A DNA stretch of 64,000 nucleotides from 70-18 sp041691815 (GTDB lineage: Bacteria; Pseudomonadota; Alphaproteobacteria; Acetobacterales; Acetobacteraceae), in the NCBI GenBank assembly GCA_041691815.1, contig JBEPTZ010000009.1, positions 1 through 64,000 of the forward strand. Reading direction: 5' to 3'. A model generated the notes under the pieces. The model was not told where the DNA came from and searched no databases. It worked only from the letters and a program-made list of their open reading frames with translations. The position numbers and the translations under genes are program-made. The number at the start of each line of letters is the position of its first letter. Within the stretch, counting starts at the first letter, position 1. Below, piece by piece: positions 1 to 6,628 of the stretch.

Positions 1-2
1 GG

Positions 3-107
3 CATCTGCATGCCGCCGTGCACAATCTGCGCAAGCTGCACCGGGACTCTGTCCGACGCCGGGCGGCAGGCAGCCAGATGGCCGGAAAGCGGGCCGATAA
101 GGCCTGA
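3..107 (+). CDS. C-terminal end of an unidentified protein, cut by the window start
   Basis: An open frame enters from the left edge and ends at a TGA at 105-107. The 34 visible residues are rich in Arg, Lys, Ala and His (for example HAAVHNLRKLHRD), which suggests the basic tail of a nucleic-acid-related protein, but no family can be named from this. It might be chance, since high-GC DNA carries many open frames. No in-window start codon belongs to it with confidence. Positions 108-227 hold no recognisable feature. Confidence 0.25.
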   Translation, partial: HLHAAVHNLRKLHRDSVRRRAAGSQMAGKRADKA

Positions 108-227
108 AACGCTCGAGGACGGGCCGCATCACGCCGTCCCAGGCGGCGGTGGCGCTCGAAACCAGCCCGCAGCGCTCATTGCGCGACAGCCTCTAAGATA
201 GGAATCCAACCCAAGATAGATTTCCCA

Positions 228-503
228 TCACCATTCAGGGGGTGGGAGGCCAAGATCCAGTTTTTTCCCCAGGTGGCGGCTAAACGCCGCTTGTAGGCGA
301 TCTTCCCATCCGCCCTTTTTATATTTGAAAGCATACATCCGAATGCGACGCCTATCTCTCAATGTGAGAGAAAGCGATCCGTTCGTCTGATCCGTTTTCT
401 CTTGCAATCCGACCATCAGACCTTGCCAACCTCCGTCTTTTTTTGTTGACGGCTCTTGGAGGAATAATGCGGTTAGTTCAGATTTATTAAGAATTACGTC
501 CAC
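228..503 (-). CDS. small conserved-looking phage/island protein, function unknown
   Basis: This is a 91-residue protein with a GTG start at 501-503. A strong AGGAGG ribosome-binding site lies 6 bases upstream on the minus strand, which makes the gene credible. The sequence is soluble, with no signal peptide or membrane segment. It has an N-terminal DVILNKSEL segment and a basic, aromatic second half (RIRMYAFKYKKGGWEDRL). I recall similar small ORFs in alphaproteobacterial prophages, sometimes mislabelled as aspartyl-tRNA synthetase; it has no synthetase motifs and is far too short. It is divergent from the methyltransferase at 620 and probably shares the intergenic region with its promoter. 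Function is unknown. Confidence 0.6.
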   Translation of the reverse strand: MDVILNKSELTALFLQEPSTKKDGGWQGLMVGLQEKTDQTNGSLSLTLRDRRRIRMYAFKYKKGGWEDRLQAAFSRHLGKKLDLGLPPPEW

Positions 504-619
504 TGTAACCTCCTAAATTAGATATGTACAAAGCGCATACCAGGCATGTACTATTGTGTGTGTACTTTGCCTCCGGTATTTCGGCATCGTACCCATGGCG
601 CAATCATGGGAGGCTCAAG

Positions 620-1270
620 ATGCTGTGGCAAGATCGTATCGAAAATTACGCGAAGGAAACCGGGTTTCCCAAGTGTCTATTCGTCGGGCCAGATGGGCGC
701 GCGGTAGGCACATGGATCATGGGAAACGACTATCGTGTGAAGTCCACCTATTATGGCGGATACCCGGCCGGATATCTGCGACGCATCCGGGCGCTATTTC
801 CCGACAAAAAACGCACGCTGCATCTGTTCAGCGGACAAGTGGATTTGGCCGCATTTCCAGGCGATACCGTGGATATCAATCCGAGGTTGAAGCCGACTTA
901 CGTTGATGACGGGCAGACTCTTACGCGCGTGCCTCTCGAAAAATACGATCTTGTTTTGGCGGATCCGCCTTACAGCGTCGAAGACGCGGACCACTACCAA
1001 ACGACCATGATTAAGCGGAACGTGGTCATGCGCGCGCTTCAAAGGCTGCCACTTGGCGCGCATGTCGTATGGCTAGATCAGGTTCTACCGATGTACCGCA
1101 AAGACGCATTCGAGCAGGAAGCGGCAATTGGCATGTGGAAGTCCACGAATCATAGATTCCGTGGGATCACCATCTTTTGCCGGCGAGATGCTGCGGTTTC
1201 CAATAATGTCGCGTCAGCGGCGAAGCGCAGAGCAGCGAACAAAGTGGAGCAGATGGCCGCAGCGGACTAG
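620..1270 (+). CDS. adenine-type DNA methyltransferase (phage/island type)
   Basis: The 216-residue protein carries the amino-methyltransferase catalytic motif DPPY at residues 115-118 and a motif I-like strand TLHLFSG at 67-73 for S-adenosylmethionine, so it should methylate adenine N6 or cytosine N4 in DNA. The frame stays open upstream to 524, but the ATG at 620 is chosen because GGGAGG (608-613) precedes it at normal spacing. It is much shorter than restriction-modification methyltransferases and has no obvious target-recognition domain or nuclease partner nearby, so it looks like an orphan phage enzyme. Its stop overlaps by four bases the stop of the convergent transposase gene. The target sequence cannot be predicted. 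Confidence 0.75.
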   Translation: MLWQDRIENYAKETGFPKCLFVGPDGRAVGTWIMGNDYRVKSTYYGGYPAGYLRRIRALFPDKKRTLHLFSGQVDLAAFPGDTVDINPRLKPTYVDDGQTLTRVPLEKYDLVLADPPYSVEDADHYQTTMIKRNVVMRALQRLPLGAHVVWLDQVLPMYRKDAFEQEAAIGMWKSTNHRFRGITIFCRRDAAVSNNVASAAKRRAANKVEQMAAAD

Positions 1271-2115
1271 TTGCGCGCTTCCCAATCCTCCAGCACCTTC
1301 ACCATATCGGCCAGTTCCCAAAGCTGGCCGGTCACGCCCGCCGCCATCGCGGGCGAGCAACGCAGCGTCTGGTGGATGCGGGCGAAATTGTAATGCATGG
1401 TGTGGATCGCGACCGAATGCGCGTGGTTCGCGACCTTCTTTGAAAACCCGTTGGTCAGGCGAGTGAACCGACGCGAACCCATACGCAGGGTCAGATCGGC
1501 CCGCTCGGCGTAGCTGGTGCTGACCTGCCTTTCGTTCGGACGGCCTTCAACGCGGCGCAGTTCAACGCCAGTGCATTCGCCGGGGCTGTAACGCCCGAGC
1601 GCGCCAACAGGTTCGCCGTGATGCTTAAACAGCACGGCGTAGTCGATATCAGCCCCGAAAGACTGCTCTACGGCTTCCAGATAGGGCTTGTGGCCGTCGC
1701 TGGTCAGTTGCACTCGATTAGCCAAGCGCAGCGCCAGGTCGCCGATGAAGTGCTGCGCTGCATCCGCATCGCGTGCGCCGACATAGAATGACGGGATCAA
1801 CTTCGTATCGGCGTCGATCGCCATCCACGTCCAGCAGTCGCCAGCACCTTCCGGTGCGGCCTTCGCCGTCGGCGCGTTCTTGGCCTTGGCATAGACGAAC
1901 GCCCAAATCTCATCGACCTGCACGCGCTTGCAGGTAAGGTTCCGTAGGGTGCGATCCTGATAGTCTGAGAACGCTTCGCCCGCATCTTCTAACAGCTTAA
2001 CGATGGTGTTCTTGCTCGCGCCTGTTATCCGGCTGATCGCCCGCATCGACATGCCTTCGACCATCAGGCCGAGAATTTGAGCGCGAGCGGTGCGGGTGAG
2101 CTTGTTCATAGGCAT
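1267..2115 (-). CDS. IS1-family-type DDE transposase, apparently stand-alone
   Basis: The protein is about 282 residues. It has an N-terminal helix-turn-helix (MSMRAISRITGASKNTIVKL) and an IS1-type DDE core: the first Asp in VDEIW, the second in TSDGHKPY, the Glu in SYAERADL, then the family tail TRLTNGFSKKVANH and HYNFARIHQTLR. The ATG at 2115 is preferred because AGGAG lies upstream; the frame stays open to 2145. It is one uninterrupted frame, whereas classical IS1 needs a ribosomal frameshift. No terminal inverted repeats or target duplication are visible, and its 3' end overlaps the methyltransferase gene by four bases, so it is unlikely to be a recent IS insertion. It may be a resident phage gene recruited from a transposase. 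Confidence 0.8.
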   Translation of the reverse strand: MPMNKLTRTARAQILGLMVEGMSMRAISRITGASKNTIVKLLEDAGEAFSDYQDRTLRNLTCKRVQVDEIWAFVYAKAKNAPTAKAAPEGAGDCWTWMAIDADTKLIPSFYVGARDADAAQHFIGDLALRLANRVQLTSDGHKPYLEAVEQSFGADIDYAVLFKHHGEPVGALGRYSPGECTGVELRRVEGRPNERQVSTSYAERADLTLRMGSRRFTRLTNGFSKKVANHAHSVAIHTMHYNFARIHQTLRCSPAMAAGVTGQLWELADMVKVLEDWEARN

Positions 2116-2132
2116 AGGTATATGACTCCTAT

Positions 2133-2147
2133 GCTTGACAGTCAAGC
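2133..2147. promoter_or_regulatory. perfect palindrome in the transposase promoter region
   Basis: The sequence GCTTGACAGTCAAGC has two 7-base arms around one base. It overlaps a TTGACT/TTGACA-like -35 hexamer on the minus strand and lies 18 bases upstream of the preferred ATG at 2115. A repressor dimer bound here would block transcription of the transposase gene. No repressor has been assigned. Confidence 0.4.
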
Positions 2148-2284
2148 TAAAAGGTCATTTTAGAATGCAAAAACGGCACCCAGATCAGGGATTCCCCTGG
2201 AGCGCGTCTTGTGCTATTTAATGGGAAGGAAGTGACGCGCGCTGTTACCAGCAACGCGCGTCATCGACCTAGATGGCTATTTTT

Positions 2285-2788
2285 TCATATCCCACCTCCC
2301 GCATCGCCTTCACGATGCTGGTTGTGGTCCGGCCTAGCAGGGGCGGTGGTCTCACCCGGGAACAGGTTCTCGACTGCCGCCTCATTCTTTGGCGCGATCG
2401 CATAGCGACCCGGCGCCAACGATACCAAACGTCCCGATTCCTTTGCTGACCAGCAAAGCGCTCGCAATGCGCTGGGATTGGTGTTCAGACCGTGTTCACG
2501 GGCAACTGACTGAACTTCGTCTTGGGTCAGCCCCTCGGGGCCAGCCTTCTCGAATGCCTGGAATATGGCCTCGTTCTTCGATGATCGCTTGCGCGTGGTG
2601 CTGGGGTAAACACGACGCGATCCGGCTTCTCCATGGACATTTGTCGACGCACGATACGGTGTTGCATGCGCAGCGTTCGGGTTGCCCGCGCGCCACGCGA
2701 GGAGCAATTCCAGCGAACTTTCCAGAGAATGAACCGTAGCGCGTGCCGCATCTATCTGAGCTCGCAGCCACATCTCGTACTCATGCAT
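2285..2788 (-). CDS. island protein with N-terminal coiled coil and C-terminal winged-helix-like region
   Basis: The 167-residue protein starts at an ATG (2786-2788) preceded by GGAGG at good spacing; the frame stays open to 2815. The N-terminal part (residues 2-35) is a short amphipathic helix of the MHEYEMWLRAQIDAAR type. A basic linker follows, then SKNEAIFQAFEKAGPEGLTQDEV near residues 70-95 and a GRYAI strand near 135, which looks like a winged helix with a beta wing, so it may bind DNA. I do not recognise a named family. An 18-base palindrome covers its ribosome-binding site, which is compatible with autoregulation. Confidence 0.5.
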   Translation of the reverse strand: MHEYEMWLRAQIDAARATVHSLESSLELLLAWRAGNPNAAHATPYRASTNVHGEAGSRRVYPSTTRKRSSKNEAIFQAFEKAGPEGLTQDEVQSVAREHGLNTNPSALRALCWSAKESGRLVSLAPGRYAIAPKNEAAVENLFPGETTAPARPDHNQHREGDAGGGI

Positions 2789-2794
2789 AACCAA

Positions 2795-2812
2795 CGCCTC
2801 CGATCGGAGGCG
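2795..2812. promoter_or_regulatory. 18-bp perfect palindrome over the ribosome-binding site
   Basis: CGCCTCCGATCGGAGGCG is fully self-complementary and contains the GGAGG used by the downstream minus-strand gene starting at 2788. It could be an operator or, as RNA, a hairpin hiding the ribosome-binding site. It could also be chance, though exact 18-base palindromes are uncommon. Confidence 0.4.
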
Positions 2813-2878
2813 CAATATGCACCATCACTTCGGCCGGTGCAAACTTAATGTGATGCCGTCCCTAACGCGACGGACGCA

Positions 2879-3121
2879 TCAGATGGTCTTGTCAGACCAC
2901 CGCTTCGCCGCAGCCTTACTAGCGATCTCCGAACGGCGTTCCGGTGATAGCGCGTCAGACCGCGCTGCGCCACCTTTCAGGCCGCCCTTGCGCCCCATCT
3001 CGCTCGCGGCAGCATCCTTGCCGTCATCGACGGCATCAGGAATGGCGCCGGTTGCTATATCAAGCATCAGCCTGCCAAGCTGGACGGGATCACGGGGGCG
3101 GGGGGTGCGTTTGAGTACCAT
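2879..3121 (-). CDS. small basic KGG-repeat protein (putative RNA/DNA-binding)
   Basis: The 80-residue protein carries the signature MGRKGGLKGGAARSDAL (residues 42-58), followed by SPERRSEIASKAAAKRW. This Gly-Lys-rich motif, repeated KGG with an (A/S)xKAAxxRW tail, is typical of small bacterial proteins usually annotated as RNA-binding or histone-H1-like. The N-terminal half (RDPVQLGRLMLDIATG) is a short acidic-basic helix. There is no membrane segment. The gene stands alone on the minus strand, and similar small genes are frequent in alphaproteobacterial plasmids and islands. Biochemical function is not established. Confidence 0.65.
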   Translation of the reverse strand: MVLKRTPRPRDPVQLGRLMLDIATGAIPDAVDDGKDAAASEMGRKGGLKGGAARSDALSPERRSEIASKAAAKRWSDKTI

Positions 3122-3233
3122 GCCTATAATATGGCATCACCCGGCGCAGTTTGCATCCGGAACCGGCTAGGACTTTAATCCGCTGGGTTCAAACTGACCC
3201 ACTACCGCGTCACCAGGTCGCTTGTGGCTGGGT

Positions 3234-3413
3234 TTAGGCGCCCACCGTGGTGTCGAACAGCGCATCCACATCGCCGCGATCAAACTCGGGTGGCAGCAGG
3301 GCGTTGCGCATCAAAGCGCGCTTGCGCTCCAGCAGGGCGTGCAGGTCCTCGGACCCTGTATCGACCGATCGCTGCGCCGGAAGTGTCACCCCGCGCGGCG
3401 TCGTGATGACATC
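3234..3413 (-). pseudogene. relic of a second zorD gene (last ~60 codons only)
   Basis: Read on the minus strand, this stretch encodes DLHALLERKRALMRNALLPP, followed by a region ending DALFDTTVGA and a TAA at 3234-3236. The intact ZorD at 16037-18898 ends NLHVLLERKRALMRSALLPP, then a similar linker and DALFDNTVGGT. The match is collinear to the stop codon. Upstream the frame is closed by a TAG near 3414, and no helicase motifs remain. I read it as the 3' tail of a separate, diverged zorD homologue left after deletion of the rest. Confidence 0.75.
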
Positions 3414-3449
3414 CTAGTGTCGTCAGAAACAGCATCGCGGAGAACTTCC

Positions 3450-3548
3450 ATGCCCACCGAATTTAAGGAGCTGCTCGATGAGCTCGCCGCATTCCAGCGC
3501 CCGCCATTCCGGCCGGACTGGAAATCGGAGAATCACGATGCTGGCTGA
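3450..3548 (+). CDS. 32-residue protein, first gene of a phage-like operon
   Basis: A short frame starts at an ATG with GGAG 7-8 bases upstream, and its end overlaps the start of the next gene by 11 bases (3538-3548). The peptide (EFKELLDELAAFQRPPFRPD in its centre) is acidic and has no recognisable domain. Support comes mainly from the ribosome-binding site and the overlap with a downstream gene series that shows the same tight coupling. Function is unknown. Confidence 0.4.
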   Translation: MPTEFKELLDELAAFQRPPFRPDWKSENHDAG

Positions 3549-4089
3549 GAAGATACGGGCTGTCGGTGCCGACCCCATCACGGCCGCCGTGCGGCGGTTT
3601 TTCGAAACGGTAGTGGCCGGGGCGAAGACCAGTGACGCGCGCAAGGCGACCGAGAAGCGCCACGACCGCCTTGCGCGCCGCGTCGCCGATCTGGCGGGAG
3701 AGCGGGGTGCCGTCGTCGCCCGCCGCGTCAGCGGCCAGCAGGAGGCGGATGGCGGCGGTGGCCTCGCTCTGCTCGCCGCTGACATCGAACGCCTGCGCAA
3801 CCTGCGCATCAGCGCAAACCAGCGGGGGGCGGCCACCCAGCCCGCACAAGACGGTGTGGTGCGGGAGGTTCAAGACGCGCGGCTGATGCTGACTCAGGCG
3901 CAGGACACCGCCGTTGCCTCGGCCCTCACGCTCTATCTCGGCGAGCTTGACGCGGCGATGCTCAAGGCGCTCGGCGAACTGGACACCGTCGTCGGGCGCG
4001 TCGGGTTCAATGGCAAGCCCGTCTGGGGTGTCACGCGGCCGCTCTACCTCCGTCTGCGCAACCGTGCCGCGATGCGGGGCGAGCTGTGA
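3538..4089 (+). CDS. phage-like protein of unknown function
   Basis: The 183-residue protein starts at the ATG at 3538, inside the end of the preceding short gene, and its TGA overlaps the GTG of the next gene (GTGA, 4086-4089). It has helical, charged N-terminal regions (KATEKRHDRLARRVADLAGE) that could form a coiled coil, and a more compact C-terminal third (GKPVWGVTRPLYLRLRNR). No signal peptide or membrane segment is present. I cannot assign a family. Its place just before a KilAC-domain gene suggests a prophage regulatory or replication module. Confidence 0.5.
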   Translation: MLAEKIRAVGADPITAAVRRFFETVVAGAKTSDARKATEKRHDRLARRVADLAGERGAVVARRVSGQQEADGGGGLALLAADIERLRNLRISANQRGAATQPAQDGVVREVQDARLMLTQAQDTAVASALTLYLGELDAAMLKALGELDTVVGRVGFNGKPVWGVTRPLYLRLRNRAAMRGEL

Positions 4090-4640
4090 GCGGGGCCACC
4101 GCCGACCTCCGCGCTCGCGTTGAAGCGGCAATCCGGGGCCAGCTTGCCCGTGTCGATACGCCGGATCACCTCAAGCGCTCATCTATCGTGCGGGAGTTCG
4201 AGGGCCAATCCGAGGTAGGGAGGTTGGCCATTGCGAACGCCGAACCGGCGCCGAAGGCGAGCGCGCTGGATCGTATCGCCGCGGCTCACGGCTCACTGTG
4301 CCCTACCGACGCCGCGAAGGCTCTCAAGATCCGGCCGATGGACCTGTTCAGGTACCTCCGGAACCATGGCTGGATTTACAAGCGCTATAACGGCGCGAAC
4401 TACCGCGACTACCAGGTCAAGGCTGATGCCGGGCTGCTGGAACACAAGGTCATCGCCGTCGATCGTGCGGATGGCTCGCAGAAGATCGTGGAACAGGTGC
4501 TCATCACACCGCGGAGCTTAGCCTTGCTCTCGCAAATCCTGTCGAGCGGATGCACCGACGCGCGCGGGATTTTGGCGGGACACGACGTGGGACGGCCAGC
4601 GCTTCACGGTGGGAAAATGTGGGATTCCGAGCATGGCTGA
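4086..4640 (+). CDS. phage antirepressor-type protein with KilAC domain
   Basis: The 184-residue protein has a GTG start in a GTGA overlap with the upstream gene. Residues about 60-150 match the KilAC (antirepressor C-terminal) domain: LCPTDAAKALKIRPMDLFRY, then RNHGWIYKR and a QVLITPRSLALLSQIL-type end. In phages this domain follows a Bro, Rha or AntB N-terminal domain. Here the N-terminus is short and divergent, so the DNA-binding half may be lost or different. Such proteins counteract phage repressors or bind DNA. It sits in a run of overlapping genes and overlaps the next by 8 bases. Confidence 0.75.
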   Translation: MSGATADLRARVEAAIRGQLARVDTPDHLKRSSIVREFEGQSEVGRLAIANAEPAPKASALDRIAAAHGSLCPTDAAKALKIRPMDLFRYLRNHGWIYKRYNGANYRDYQVKADAGLLEHKVIAVDRADGSQKIVEQVLITPRSLALLSQILSSGCTDARGILAGHDVGRPALHGGKMWDSEHG

Positions 4641-5253
4641 TGAAGCGATCCGGGCCGAGTTCCATGCGGCAATCGAGGAAGCATATCAGCATCTTGGCGC
4701 GGGCCGGCTGAACAAGAGCGAGGTTATCGCGCCGTTTTTGTCCCGCGGGATCGGGCGATCCACGCTGTATCGCTGGTTCGATGCCTACGCGGTCAAATCA
4801 AAGCCCGGCGCCCGCCTGGCGAAGAAAGCGAGGCGGGTCATCGCCCGCGAGCGGGCGAAGGGAAGGACGGAACTGGAGGCGGTCGCGGCCGTCGCTGAGC
4901 GGGCATTGGAGGCGGCTCCGCTGGTCGGCCTGGCGGCGACGGGTCGTGGCGCCCTGGATGTCCTGGCCACGCTGAGGACGTGCATTGAGAACGCCGAGGC
5001 GGTGGTCCAGTTCGCCCGGCATCCCGATGGTAGGGTGAAGATGAGCCGCACCCTGCTGGCGGCCAGCGAGCATCTGCGCCGCAGTGTGGACTCGGTGGTG
5101 CGCCTGCAGGCGTCGATCCATAATGTCAGCCAGATCGAAGAATTTCACCGTGGTATTGTTGCCATGCTAGAAGACGTTGCCCGCGAGTATCCGCAGATCG
5201 CACCGCTCGTCCTCGGCCGGCTGCGAGCGATGACGGCCGCCTGGAGGATGTGA
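4633..5253 (+). CDS. HTH protein, left copy of a pair bracketing the defence cargo
   Basis: The 206-residue protein starts at the ATG at 4633, overlapping the KilAC gene by 8 bases. The N-terminal region contains a helix-turn-helix-like stretch (LSRGIGRSTLYRWFDAY, residues about 37-53). The C-terminal half is helical, with the conserved run MSRTLLAASEHLRRS and an IEEF segment followed by an AREYPQIAP-type end. It is clearly paralogous to the gene at 24847-25503. The layout (HTH then helical region) resembles small terminase or DNA-packaging proteins, but that is speculation and I name no family. Being present twice in one island hints at two related phage-derived elements. Confidence 0.6.
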   Translation: MADEAIRAEFHAAIEEAYQHLGAGRLNKSEVIAPFLSRGIGRSTLYRWFDAYAVKSKPGARLAKKARRVIARERAKGRTELEAVAAVAERALEAAPLVGLAATGRGALDVLATLRTCIENAEAVVQFARHPDGRVKMSRTLLAASEHLRRSVDSVVRLQASIHNVSQIEEFHRGIVAMLEDVAREYPQIAPLVLGRLRAMTAAWRM

Positions 5254-5319
5254 CGGCCGGCGGAACCGCGGAGAGCCGTCTCGGCTACCTTGCGGGTCTC
5301 GGGCGATCGCGGCGCATAC

Positions 5320-5690
5320 ATGGCGGCGCTGGAGAAGGTCGCGCCCCTTTATGCCGAGGACGGTAATATGGTCCGGACGGAGGCAGCCCGGGCCGCATTC
5401 GAGAAAATTGCGGACGATTTCGTGAAGGAGCTCGGCGGCGGTGCGCAGCCGCTGCATCTGCAGGATTTTTCGGACAGTGGTCGCGCTGTGGAAGCCGTGC
5501 ATAAAGCCTCGGGCAAGAACCTGGAGGGTGTCGCCGCGTTCAGGCCGATCGGCGAGCTGACGGCCCAGGACCAAGGCGCGCTGCGGGCGGTGTTCGTGGC
5601 GGAGTATGGGAAGTCGGACCCGGCGGCGGCCGGGCTGCATGATGACATGCAGAAGCTGATCGCGATCGAACCGGAGAAGGAAACCGACGG
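5320..5690 (+). pseudogene. truncated phage-like gene, 3' end lost at a recombination junction
   Basis: After the HTH gene stops (5253), a coding-looking frame runs with an in-frame ATG at 5320 (an alternative TTG at 5290). It encodes MAALEKVAPLYAEDGNMV and an Asp/Glu-rich helical region ending near MQKLIAIEPEKETDG. From about 5690 the same frame stays open to 6294, but it then reads antisense through an hsdR fragment and turns into low-complexity Arg/Gly sequence. I take 5690 as the point where the original gene was cut. The family is not recognised. Confidence 0.5.
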
Positions 5691-5694
5691 CAGG

Positions 5695-6147
5695 GGCGCA
5701 GGCCGGCGGGGTCCAGCGGCGGCAGGACGGTCAGGCGCCGGCCCAGCGTGTCGCCGGCCGATGCACAGCAAAAATACCGCGCAGGCGCGGGTGCGGGTCT
5801 CGCGCGTCCTGAAACAGGGTTTCGGCGCCGGTCGAGACGTAGACGAAGGGCAGCGGATCATCCCAGCACGGGTAATCCTGCGGCGCGGCGGCGGTATAGT
5901 CGGTGCCCTGCGCCACGACGCCGGAAAGGGTGACACCTTCCGACTTGGCTTCGAGGGCACCGCATGCGCGTGCGTCCAGAAAGAGGATGTAGTCGGCCGG
6001 GCCGGTGGGGGTCGGCACCTCGCGCACCGCAACACCAGGGCCGGCATGCAGGTTCAATTCAGCGCGGTGCTGCACGATCCAGCCGGTTTCAGCCAGCATG
6101 GCGTCGATCTTTACGCGGGCGCGGGCTTCGGGCGTTGCGACCATCAT
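5695..6147 (-). pseudogene. hsdR: remnant of type I restriction hsdR (N-terminal part, frameshifted)
   Basis: The minus-strand frame from 6147 encodes the N-terminus of an HsdR/DEAD-family restriction subunit: TPEARARVKIDAMLAETGW, then PADYILFLD, GALEAKSEG and FVYVSTGAETLFQDAR with RLRGIFAVHRP. This is the PD-(D/E)xK nuclease region: Asp in ADYILF, and Glu and Lys in EAKSEG. After HRP (about 5763) the frame shifts, and the expected continuation (DTL, then a PPLDPAGLRP-like stretch) appears in another frame to about 5695, where homology ends. The ATPase motor, HsdM and HsdS are absent, so this is a dead fragment. Confidence 0.7.
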
Positions 6148-6215
6148 GTTGGGGAGAGGGTGAGCTATGCCAACGATTGGGGCAAGCCTTGCGATGAACC
6201 CGCGCTGTTATCGTT

Positions 6216-6374
6216 ATGGCACGCGGACAACCACCAAACTCGCAGCCTGTTAATGTGCGCGCGCTATCGTCGCAGCAGGAGAAGTTATGTTTAGCTGTCG
6301 GTATTGCGAACAATGAGGGCGCTTGCGCTGCTGCGCTCGCCACCGGCGATGTCGCAAAGCTCTTTGGTAACTAG
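6216..6374 (+). CDS. possible 52-residue protein or relic of a phage gene
   Basis: A short ATG frame encodes MARGQPPNSQPVNVRALSSQ followed by QEKLCLAVGIANNEG. The QEKLCLA segment loosely recalls the start of small-terminase proteins, but the frame ends after 52 residues. It lies between the hsdR remnant and druH. I see no convincing ribosome-binding site. It may be the beginning of a deleted gene. Confidence 0.2.
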   Translation: MARGQPPNSQPVNVRALSSQQEKLCLAVGIANNEGACAAALATGDVAKLFGN

Positions 6375-6628
6375 TTTGCAACCATCGCCCCGTCAACATG
6401 CACCATGGCACGGACGGCAGTTTCTGGAGCGCGGTTGGGGATGGGGTCGCGAAGCCTCGTTCGACAACAACCTGCATGCGCTACTGGAGTGCATGCGGTG
6501 GTTGACCCACGACGTGCTGCTGCGCGGAGAACTGGATGGGCAGATGCACGCATGCGGTTGTAACACACTGTGGCGTACAGCCAAGGCTTGCCGAAATCAT
6601 AATCGTTCGATAGTGCTTTGACAGCGGC
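6375..6628. other. non-coding stretch upstream of druH
   Basis: About 250 bases with no credible gene; the open frames here on both strands have protein-like composition of neither the island nor the core. It must hold the promoter for the Druantia-type operon, but I cannot pick -35/-10 boxes with confidence. A GCATGC motif occurs twice about 20 bases apart (around 6475-6498). Confidence 0.3.

Noticed and set aside
3185..3212. TTCAAACTGACCCACTACC, resembling the end of an IS21-like element
   Set aside because: No matching second end, transposase or target duplication is visible; too short to claim.
5290..6294. A continuous 334-codon frame as one protein
   Set aside because: Only the part to about 5690 has protein sense; the rest is antisense to an hsdR fragment.
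6304..6621. A 105-codon frame upstream of druH
   Set aside because: No ribosome-binding site, mixed composition, and no similarity to known proteins; likely part of the promoter region.
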